Origin: Cohnella abietis
GTDB taxonomy: Bacteria; Bacillota; Bacilli; Paenibacillales; Paenibacillaceae
DNA length: 64,000 bases
Direction: 5' to 3'
Assembly: GCF_004295585.1 (NCBI RefSeq)
Contig: NZ_AP019400.1
Coordinates: 1,579,501 to 1,643,500 of the forward strand
How positions within the stretch are numbered: the stretch's first letter is position 1; every line of letters starts with the position of its first letter. The notes beneath the pieces were generated by a model, which saw nothing but the letters and a program-made list of their open reading frames with translations, had not been told where the DNA came from and did no database searches. Of the stretch, positions 1-7,700 are shown one piece after another. Position numbers and translations under genes: made by a program.

Positions 1-8
1 TAAAGGAA

Positions 9-37
9 TTGACGCAAAAACCTTAAAGTCATATAAT
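9..37 (+). promoter_or_regulatory. Sigma-A promoter of the MBL-fold/AbrB operon
   Basis: TTGACG at 9-14 and a perfect TATAAT at 32-37 are separated by 17 bp, which is ideal for a housekeeping promoter. Transcription should start near 44, leaving a leader of about 60 nt that contains the ribosome site and hairpin described separately. Confidence 0.75.
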
Positions 38-67
38 GTACTCGTGAGTTTTATTGTCAGAAAATAT

Positions 68-107
68 AAGGAGGTGAGCCAGAGCAACTAAGCTTTGGCG
101 CAACATG
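68..107 (+). promoter_or_regulatory. Ribosome site separated from the start codon by a hairpin
   Basis: A strong Shine-Dalgarno sequence (AAGGAGGTGA, 68-77) lies 27 nt from the only usable ATG (105). An in-frame TGA at 75-77 rules out an earlier start. The intervening bases form an 8-bp stem (78-85 with 92-99, one G-U pair) around a 6-nt loop. Folding it out leaves about 5-7 nt between the ribosome site and the ATG, a normal spacing. Confidence 0.6.
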
Positions 108-833
108 AAAATTAATGAACAGATTGAGATGCTAGAGATTACTCTTCAGATGGGCGAGAACCATATGGTCATCAACCCGACGGTCATCCGTGACGAGCAG
201 GCTTACGTATTAATAGATACGGGAATGCCCGGTTGTTACGGTCCTATTACGGAGCTTTTGACTCAAGCGGGCATCGATCCGAAGGCCCCTCATTCCATTA
301 TTCTTACTCATCAGGATCTCGATCATGTGGGCGGTCTGCCGGAGTTTAAAAGTGAAAGTGTGGACGTATATGCGCATGCGGATGACCAGCCGTATATAGA
401 TGGTTTGAAGCCGATGATTAAGTTAAGCGAGGAGTTTAAGCAAGGGTTGATCGCGTCTCTGCCACAGGACCTTGCGTCTTCTTTTGAGACCGCCTTTTCG
501 GGAAAAGTAAAAAATGTGACCCACCTGCTGGCGGACGGGGAGAAGCTACCTTTGGGTGGAGGACTTACAGTCATTCATACTCCCGGACATACGCCGGGTC
601 ATATCAGCTTGTACCATGAGCCTAGCAAAACTCTCATTGCCGGAGATGCGATGGTCGTTGATAATGGGAAGCTCCAAGGTCCCAATCCAGCAGTTACACC
701 TGACATGCAAACTGCCCTTGCGTCGCTTCGCAAATTCAAGGCATATCCGATCGACAATGTAATTTGCTATCATGGGGGCTTATTTCAAGGCGATGTCCAA
801 GCAGTGATTGACGAGTTGACAGAGAGCCTGTAA
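105..833 (+). CDS. MBL-fold metallohydrolase
   Basis: This 242-residue soluble protein has the metallo-beta-lactamase fold. The metal-binding signature HQDLDH appears near residue 70. Further ligands are the His in the HTPGHTPGH stretch near residue 160, the Asp in IAGDAMV near 182, and a late His in CYHGG near 223. No signal peptide is visible, so it should act in the cytoplasm. The family hydrolyses thioesters, lactones, phosphodiesters or related bonds, and the substrate cannot be read here. The ATG at 105 is chosen because an in-frame stop lies just upstream; the ribosome site is unusually far away and a hairpin intervenes. The stop codon overlaps the ATG of the next gene, so the two are translationally coupled. 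Confidence 0.9.
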   Translation: MKINEQIEMLEITLQMGENHMVINPTVIRDEQAYVLIDTGMPGCYGPITELLTQAGIDPKAPHSIILTHQDLDHVGGLPEFKSESVDVYAHADDQPYIDGLKPMIKLSEEFKQGLIASLPQDLASSFETAFSGKVKNVTHLLADGEKLPLGGGLTVIHTPGHTPGHISLYHEPSKTLIAGDAMVVDNGKLQGPNPAVTPDMQTALASLRKFKAYPIDNVICYHGGLFQGDVQAVIDELTESL

Positions 834-1960
834 TGGACGGCACCGGGCATTCACACCAAAGTTCATCATGGAAAGAGAGCAAGTGGATCCGGTTTTTGAC
901 GACTTGTGTCATTGCAGTTTTGGGGGGCTTTTTCTTTCAGCTGATTCATATGCCAATTCCCTGGCTGCTGGGCTCTATGGTTTTTGTCTTGATTGGCTCC
1001 AAAATATTTAGGGGCGTTACGTTCTACTGGCCCGCACAGATCCGCAATACCGGGATGATCATCATTGGTTACACATTGGGGCTATCATTCACCGCGTCGA
1101 CCTTGGTGCAAATCGGTCGCCAGTTGCCGTCGATGGTTCTGTTTACAGCACTTTTGCTTCTGTGCGCTGGAGGCATCGCATTCATCATCTCATTGCTATC
1201 CAAAATTCCTTTTCCGACCGTGCTTATGGGGAGCATTCCCGGCGGGCTAAGCCAGATAGTCTCACTGGCAGAGGAAATGAAGGGTATCGATCTGACGATT
1301 GTTACCTTTTTGCAGGTATCCAGACTGATCATGATCATGTTCTTCGTACCGCTGCTTGTCTTCAGTCCGCTGTTTCATGTCACACTCAACGACGGAGCCG
1401 CAGTTGCTGCAGCAGCCGGATCTGGGTGGGATCCAGCGTTACTCCAGCATATTTGGCTATTCGCAGTCGTATGCGTACTGTTAGCGCTCATCGGCCAAAA
1501 AATCAAGTTCCCGACGGCATTTCTGCTGGGACCGATGATCGGAACAGTGCTGTTGAATTTGTCGGGTTATACAGGCCATTCATTGCCGACGTTCGTGCTT
1601 GACCTGTCGCAATTAATGATGGGGAGCTACATCGGGCTGCTGCTGAAGCCAGAAAACTTGAAAAACAAGCTCAAAATGGTGTCACTCGCACTATTGAACG
1701 GGGTGGCGCTGATCGGGTGCTCGATCTTGCTTAGCCTGCTGTTGACGCGAATGCATGACATCACTGTAGTCACGTCATTCCTTAGTCTTTCGCCGGGCGG
1801 CATGGATCAGATGGCGTTCATTGCCAAGGAAGTGAATGGAGATTTATCGGTTATTACCTGTTATCAGCTGTTCCGAACTTTGTTTATCTTTTTTGCGGTA
1901 CCGCCTCTTCTGAGGTTGATCTTCCGGTCGGTGCTGAAGGAAAAAAGAACGGCCCAGTAA
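833..1960 (+). CDS. AbrB-family (duplicated-domain) integral membrane protein
   Basis: This 375-residue protein is very hydrophobic, with about ten predicted membrane spans. It shows the internal duplication of the AbrB/ammonia-monooxygenase-regulator family (Pfam AbrB, PF05145). Each half carries a Pro-Gly-Gly signature: SIPGGLSQ near residue 138 and SPGGMDQMA near 322. Despite the family name, these proteins look like transporters and have no DNA-binding domain. No substrate is known. The ATG overlaps the stop of the upstream hydrolase by one base (TAATG), so both come from the promoter at 9-37. The operon ends at the hairpin at 1988-2033. Confidence 0.85.
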   Translation: MDGTGHSHQSSSWKESKWIRFLTTCVIAVLGGFFFQLIHMPIPWLLGSMVFVLIGSKIFRGVTFYWPAQIRNTGMIIIGYTLGLSFTASTLVQIGRQLPSMVLFTALLLLCAGGIAFIISLLSKIPFPTVLMGSIPGGLSQIVSLAEEMKGIDLTIVTFLQVSRLIMIMFFVPLLVFSPLFHVTLNDGAAVAAAAGSGWDPALLQHIWLFAVVCVLLALIGQKIKFPTAFLLGPMIGTVLLNLSGYTGHSLPTFVLDLSQLMMGSYIGLLLKPENLKNKLKMVSLALLNGVALIGCSILLSLLLTRMHDITVVTSFLSLSPGGMDQMAFIAKEVNGDLSVITCYQLFRTLFIFFAVPPLLRLIFRSVLKEKRTAQ

Positions 1961-1987
1961 GTTACAACGTGCAGACCTAACTTAAAC

Positions 1988-2033
1988 AGCAACAGCCCTT
2001 CACCACTGAACTAGATGGTGAGGGGCTGTTGCT
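1988..2033 (+). terminator. Stem-loop terminator after the AbrB-type gene
   Basis: An 18-bp nearly perfect inverted repeat (1988-2005 with 2016-2033, 10-nt loop) is followed by only a weak T-rich stretch. It lies between two convergent genes and could serve both strands. Confidence 0.65.
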
Positions 2034-2090
2034 ATTGTTCGTCATTCATTATTTGAGTAACGGGTTATTACGTTTCTTAACACTTATTTT

Positions 2091-3809
2091 CTAATTCTGA
2101 CTTCGCTGCTTCTCCTGCATTTCTAAATAATTGCGCATACGGCGCATATTTTCAGGAGCGTCCATTGGGTCCGCGGCGATCATTTCAATAATACAGAGTC
2201 TTTCGGCACGTTCCTTATCAGTTTGGATGATAGCCTGATCCAGCTCTCCGTAAGTCCGGACAGTCACAGCAAACGCGTCGCCTCCGAAAGCTTCGGCCAG
2301 CTTGGCATAAGACCAGCTCGGAATTTTATTATACTGCTGATCCTCTGTTTTAACATTTAAGTATTTCTCGATCGTATAACCGTCGTTGTTCAAGATAAAA
2401 ATAATGGGCTTACATTTATAAAAGAACATGGAGCTGATCTCTTGGGCTGTTAGCTGCAAGGAGCCGTCACCAGTAAATAACAACACCCGTCGGTCCGGCG
2501 CAGCGATACTTGCACCATATGCCGAGGGAGTAGCATAACCGATGGCCTCCCAACCTCCCTGAGCAATGTACGTTACATTACGCGGCAGCCTCACCTGCGC
2601 CATCCCGTTGTAAAACGTACCGGTCTCGGCGACCACAATATCCCCCTCTTTCAGCATCTGCTGAAAACGAGGATAATAAATAGCAGCAGTTAGTGCATCA
2701 TCGGCACTGCCGGTTATTTGGTCGTATGGGAATGTTACTTTTCCCGTTACACCGTGGCCCTTGTACCCAATCTTCTGCACCGCAAGCATTATTTCGGCTG
2801 CGACCACATTCGGATATACCGCTTCTGCGACCTTAACCATGTCCGGTTGAATATCGACTGTCACCAGAGGGTTTAGCTTCGCGGTGAAGTTCGCAGTGTT
2901 ATTGTCCGCCAATACCATGCCTACCGCAATGATACAGTCTGCATTTTCTACCGTGGCCTGGACTTCAGAGCTTCCGAAAGAGCCTTCGTACATTCCAATA
3001 TAATTAGAATGTGTTTCGTCGAATGCTCCCTTTCCGAACATCATTGTCGCAACAGGTACATTCATGGCATCGGCCAACTGCCGAACCGCTTTCTCTAAGC
3101 CGAATCGCATGGTTTTGACATCAACCAGAATGACCGGTCGGTGGGAGCGCTGCAGTAGCTGGCGGATATGTTCTGTTGCTGCCTGAAGGGTTTTCAAATT
3201 AGACGTTGGTCTCGGCGGTACCAACTCTTCTCGGGAAATGATCGGCTTAGTCACTAAATCATCAGCAATAACAAGGTATACCGGCTTTTTCTTTTCCTTC
3301 GCCATGCGAATGGCGGCAGGAATTTCAATTTCGGCGTTTTCAGGCGTCAGCACCGCGGTATAAGCCGTAAGGAGCTCATACACTTTGTGGAAGATGTCGA
3401 AATTCCCATTCATTAGAGTGTGGTGCATTAGCTTATGTTCCTTTTGATCCTTTTCAGGAGGTGCACCTACAATGTGAATCACCGGCACATGCTCGCTATT
3501 AGCACCCGCTATCGCATTACAGGCACTGAGCTCCCCGACCCCGAAAGTCGTAATAAGAGCGGACAAACCTTTGATTCTTGCGTAGCCATCCGCCGCATAA
3601 CCTGAGTTCAATTCGTTCCGTCCACTAATAAACCGAATCTCGTTATACCGCTCGAGCGTATCCAATAGTGTAAAATTATAGTCTCCAGCAACGCCAAAAA
3701 TTTCGGTAATGCCTTCCAGCTTCAGGCAGTCGAACAAATACTGGCCAACTGTTTTTTGAGCTGTTCCAGTGTGGGGGTTAGGGCTGCCGACCGCTATCAT
3801 AGTTCCCAT
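2091..3809 (-). CDS. Thiamine-diphosphate-dependent 2-oxo acid decarboxylase (indolepyruvate/pyruvate decarboxylase type)
   Basis: This 572-residue cytosolic enzyme should decarboxylate a 2-oxo acid to the aldehyde. The N-terminal domain holds the catalytic glutamate in GRNELNSGYAADGYARIKG (near residue 65) and the HHTLMNG twin-histidine motif (near 130), typical of pyruvate, indolepyruvate and branched-chain keto-acid decarboxylases. The C-terminal ThDP site has GDGSLQLT...NND, the classical GDG-N motif (near 450). The length fits the family, but the substrate (pyruvate, indolepyruvate or branched keto acid) cannot be fixed from sequence. The ATG at 3809 has an AGGGAGTG ribosome site about 8 nt upstream. 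A 33-codon frame precedes it. It is convergent with the AbrB-type gene. Confidence 0.88.
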   Translation of the reverse strand: MGTMIAVGSPNPHTGTAQKTVGQYLFDCLKLEGITEIFGVAGDYNFTLLDTLERYNEIRFISGRNELNSGYAADGYARIKGLSALITTFGVGELSACNAIAGANSEHVPVIHIVGAPPEKDQKEHKLMHHTLMNGNFDIFHKVYELLTAYTAVLTPENAEIEIPAAIRMAKEKKKPVYLVIADDLVTKPIISREELVPPRPTSNLKTLQAATEHIRQLLQRSHRPVILVDVKTMRFGLEKAVRQLADAMNVPVATMMFGKGAFDETHSNYIGMYEGSFGSSEVQATVENADCIIAVGMVLADNNTANFTAKLNPLVTVDIQPDMVKVAEAVYPNVVAAEIMLAVQKIGYKGHGVTGKVTFPYDQITGSADDALTAAIYYPRFQQMLKEGDIVVAETGTFYNGMAQVRLPRNVTYIAQGGWEAIGYATPSAYGASIAAPDRRVLLFTGDGSLQLTAQEISSMFFYKCKPIIFILNNDGYTIEKYLNVKTEDQQYNKIPSWSYAKLAEAFGGDAFAVTVRTYGELDQAIIQTDKERAERLCIIEMIAADPMDAPENMRRMRNYLEMQEKQRSQN

Positions 3810-3843
3810 CTTTTGCTCACTCCCTGATCCGAGCTATGGTTTC

Positions 3844-3945
3844 TCAACGGATGAATAATTGCACTAATTTTTGAACCAGCGTCCAAGTCGTACTGTAACG
3901 AATAGAGATTTTATCCAATATTTTATCTTTTTCCGAATTATTCAT
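3844..3945 (-). CDS. Possible 33-residue leader protein upstream of the decarboxylase
   Basis: This short frame begins at an ATG with a good ribosome site (AAAAGGAG, about 9 nt upstream) and ends 34 bp before the decarboxylase start. The product is basic with an amphipathic C terminus (begins MNNSEKDKILDKIS, ends VQLFIR). It resembles nothing I recognise. It may be a small protein, a leader peptide or chance. The terminator-like hairpin at 3967-4015 lies directly upstream, so the promoter serving it and the decarboxylase is unclear. Confidence 0.3.
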   Translation of the reverse strand: MNNSEKDKILDKISIRYSTTWTLVQKLVQLFIR

Positions 3946-3966
3946 ATCGAAGCTGCTCCTTTTGGC

Positions 3967-4019
3967 AAAAATCGGTTCACCCGCCTTATAAAAAAATAAA
4001 GGTGGGTGAACCGATTTTT
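3967..4019 (-). terminator. Strong rho-independent terminator of the small-protein pair
   Basis: A 20-bp stem (AAAAATCGGTTCACCC..., 3967-3987 with 3999-4019) closes around an A/T loop. Read on the minus strand it ends in a run of five T, so it should stop transcription from the 4661-4050 genes. It is symmetrical enough to work both ways. Confidence 0.85.
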
Positions 4020-4049
4020 GTTCTTATAATTTAATTAGGTTAGTACTGG

Positions 4050-4400
4050 TTACAGGGCTTCATCTAATTTTTCGGCTACATTTTGTGTAATCCGATTGTT
4101 GACTAACATTTTTCCCGCCTCGCTACCGACCTTGCGCCCAAAAGTATGGCCAAGCAGTCCGCCGCAGACGGAGCCGAGAACAGTTCCGACTCCGGGCATG
4201 ATCGATGTACCCAGAATCGCTCCATACTCAATTCCCGCCATAACGCCTAGAGCACCTGTTACATTTTCCGACGTTTGAACCGCATATTGCGATTTGTCCA
4301 TCTGACCATTAGTAAGGCTTCGGGTGTCTTTAAGCTGAGAAATACCGCCCGATACTAATCCACCCCAAAGAGATCCCCCTTGGAATATTCCTTGAATCAT
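4050..4400 (-). CDS. Small Gly-rich protein of unknown function beside the P-type ATPase
   Basis: This 116-residue protein has a central hydrophobic, glycine-rich stretch (roughly residues 48-95, with repeated GxxxG spacing such as GSVCGGLLGHTFGRKVGSEAG). That is typical of glycine-zipper membrane-associated proteins. There is no signal peptide or catalytic motif, and I do not recognise a named family. It starts 15 bp after the stop of the 4661-4416 gene and shares its terminator, so the two form an operon divergent from the ATPase. Its place in the island suggests a helper role at the membrane, which is inference only. Confidence 0.7.
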   Translation of the reverse strand: MIQGIFQGGSLWGGLVSGGISQLKDTRSLTNGQMDKSQYAVQTSENVTGALGVMAGIEYGAILGTSIMPGVGTVLGSVCGGLLGHTFGRKVGSEAGKMLVNNRITQNVAEKLDEAL

Positions 4401-4415
4401 TCTTCATTCGCCACC

Positions 4416-4661
4416 TTATTGATCAATATGAGTTTGTTCCGTTGAAAGTATGCCCGCTTTTTCTGCATGATTCTCATCCTTGCCGCTGAGAACATTTGCC
4501 AAATCAACTTCCTTTATGCCAGCCTTCAATTGATCGTTCATATCCAGTACCCATTCCGTTCCCTTGACAGCTATTTTTCTTACAGCTTTTCGAGCATTAG
4601 GGGAAACGGCGAGAATGATACCCGCTGCGGCAAGTAATAGGCTAATCGGCGATTTAAACAT
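4416..4661 (-). CDS. Small membrane-anchored protein of unknown function beside the P-type ATPase
   Basis: This 81-residue protein has one N-terminal membrane segment (about residues 4-20, ISLLLAAAGIILAVSP). A basic stretch (RKAVRKIAVKG) and a polar charged tail follow. Size and layout recall short YtxH-like or DUF5132-like proteins, but no diagnostic motif is visible. The ATG at 4661 has an AAGAGG ribosome site about 9 nt upstream. It is the first gene of a two-gene operon divergent from the giant ATPase across about 106 bp. Confidence 0.7.
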   Translation of the reverse strand: MFKSPISLLLAAAGIILAVSPNARKAVRKIAVKGTEWVLDMNDQLKAGIKEVDLANVLSGKDENHAEKAGILSTEQTHIDQ

Positions 4662-4767
4662 GGGAGAGACCTCTTTTCATGGGAGTTGTTACCTTTACTT
4701 TGTATAAAAAGGGAATGGATTATTCATATTAACAGCGTAGATTTCATGTTGAGGAGCTGTTGCCATA

Positions 4768-7700
4768 GTGCCCCAGGAAAAACAAAGATTCCTTCGTGTA
4801 ATGTCGGGTCGAATCCGCATCGAGATTACCGGCCTTAAAGAAAATCCGATTACGACGGAGTTACTGCTGAGGCACTTTTCGACAATGAAGGGCATATCTC
4901 GAATTGTGCCAAATACCGTCTCTGGTCGAGCGTTGATCGAATACGACGAGACTATTATGGATGCAGGAGAGATTATTTGCGCCATTCACGAAGTTGAGCT
5001 TCTCTTGAACGATAGTGTTCGTTCACAATCCGAGCAAAAGGAGGATAATCGAGCGCCAGAGACAGTTTTAACGAAAGCGAAGGGAGAAGCAGCTTCTGCG
5101 GCTGAAATGATGTCGGATCAAGATCAGTTGAACCCACGTGCATCATTGCTTTCAATGCCAACTCCCGAACCGAAAGAGAAAGTTCCTATCACGCTTGCAA
5201 TCGCTATGGGAGGGCTAGCCGTCTTGGGGGCTAAAAGGTTAATTACAGGTAGATCGGCTTTGGCCGGAAGCCCATTACCCTTTTATTTGTCAGGATTGGT
5301 TTCGATCGTCACGGGATATCCCTTCATTAAACGCGGTTTTGAATCGTTCTCTCGGACGAGGAAATGGAATTCGGATCTAATACTCGGAACTTCCGCCTTG
5401 GCGCTCGCCTTAGTCAGAGAAAACCTGGTTGTTCTTGCGGGACTCAGCGTGCTTCAATTCGTCAATTGGAAGCGAAGTCAGCTGGCGCTTGAACCGGGTC
5501 AAGAAAACAGGCTGCCGCCGGAAATTCAAAGCTACAGCGAGAAAGCGCCGAAATGGGGGCTGGTCGGGGGCGCCTTAACTTGGGCAATCACCCGTAATCC
5601 ATTGCAAGGTATAGCTGTAATGTTAGCAGCGAATCCAAGGCCAGCCACTATTCCTGCACAGTTCGCATGGCAGCAAGCCGAAGTCGTTTCGCATGAGCGG
5701 AACTTTACAATGCCCACGAATAGCTCGCTATCGCAGTTAGCCCGTACAAAAACGATGCTTATCGAGGATACATCACTATTGTTCGAACAAGAGGAAAATT
5801 CGGAGGAGATTATCTTCTTCGGCGAAGAGGATTTTTCCGAGAAAGCCATATGCTACGCTGCTTCTTTAATGAAGAGCAGCGATCATCCTTGGAAGGAAGA
5901 TGTGTGGGAGCATGCCAAACGAACATGCCGCACCATTCGGTCGGCCTTTCATGTCATTGAAGAAGAAAACGGCATAACGGGTAAAATCAAAGATATTTCT
6001 ATCTACGTAGGAAGCCCATCTTATATGAACGAGCATGGGATCACATGCGATACTTACAATTTGGAAGCTAAGCGTATGGAGCGGAAGGGCTTCAACGTTC
6101 TTTTCGTTGCCAAATCCGGCCATAAGACTGAACCATGTATAGGGTTTATCGCACGGAAGGAGGAAACGGTCTTTAATGAATGGGGGAAACAAATATCCTC
6201 ATTCACGGATAAAGGCTGGGAAATCGGCGTACTGCGAAATCAGTCAAATGTGAGTGAGGCAGCTCTCAAGAAAAAAGGCATCGATACAGGCTGGTTGTTC
6301 CTTCAGCAGGGTGAAATCATTGAAAGATTAGCTCATATGCAGCAGCAGGGGGAGCACGCGCTATTATTAGTCGATTCGCAATCGAGTCCAATAAACGAGT
6401 ATATGGCGGGGGCAGGTATCCCTACAATTACCACGGATCAAATACCTCGGGTATTCCAAACCTTGGATTATGTGAAGCAAATGGATCGAACCGTTAACAA
6501 GCATTTTCAAATTACGAAGAGCTGGAATCTCTTGGGCTCCGTTCTAGCATCTCTTGGAGCGCTGAGCGCGCCTGTTGTCAACTTAGCTGCAGATGCGTTA
6601 TCGCTTGTTTTTTTAACCAGATCGAAAAAGGCAAGCGAAACGAATGAGCCCCCTTTAGAGCATTCACTCGGCATTCAGGAAATTGCCGTAGCTTCCGAAA
6701 AACCTACATGGCACTCCTACTCGAAAGATGAGCTTATTAGCCGGTTCCAAGTCGATGAATTTTCCGGGCTATCAGCTGCTCATATAACAGAGCTTCAAGA
6801 ACGATATGGCAAGAACCGTCTGGAAGGAAAAAAACCGACACCTTGGTTTGTTACTTATTTCGGACAGTTCAAGGAATTTACGACGCTTGTTCTGTTGGGG
6901 ACGACAACAATCGCGTTTCTAAGCGGTGGTTTATTCGACGGTATCGCGATGGGGGCGATATTACTTGCCAACGCCGCTATAAGCACTATTCAGGAACGGA
7001 AAGCCGAAAAAGTCGTTCAGTCCTTGAATCAATTTCAGCCCCCGTCCTGCAAGGTTGTCCGCAATGGAGAGGAATGTGAGATTTCAGCGATTGAACTGGT
7101 TCCGGGTGATATCGTACATCTAGAAGCGGGTGATCGTATGCCGGCTGACATTCGCCTCTTGCACGCCTCGAACCTCCGTGTGAACGAAGCTGCTTTAACC
7201 GGAGAATCGCTTCCGATTGACAAAACCGCCATGTCCATTGATGAGGATCTCCCGCTTGCGGAACGAACCAACATGTTATATATGGGAACCGATATCTGCG
7301 GTGGAAAAGGCATAGGAATTGTCGTAAACACGGGAATGGACACGGAAATGGGTCATCTTGTTGCCCTTCTTAAGCAGGAGGATAAAGAGGTTACGCCTTT
7401 GCAGGAGAAAGTAACCTCCATAAGCAAAACGTTCTTAAAGGGCGCTTTGGCGGCAGGGGCTATCGTATTCGTTGCCGGCTTGTTGCGTGGTATTCCTTTG
7501 AACCAAATGGTGTCGACGTCCATCGCACTTGCGGCTTCCGCGATTCCGGAAGGTCTTCCGGTTACGATTACGATCGCTTTAAGCGCAGGGATTTTCCGTA
7601 TGGCCAAGAAAAAAACGTTAGTTCGGAAGTTGTCCGCTCTTGAAACGCTGGGTAGAATTACAGTCATTTGCACAGACAAAACCGGGACGCTCACCCAAAA

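Noticed and set aside
4096..4278. Plus-strand frame opposite the small Gly-rich gene
   Set aside because: It is antisense to a better-supported gene, has no ribosome site and an unlikely Pro/Thr-rich composition.
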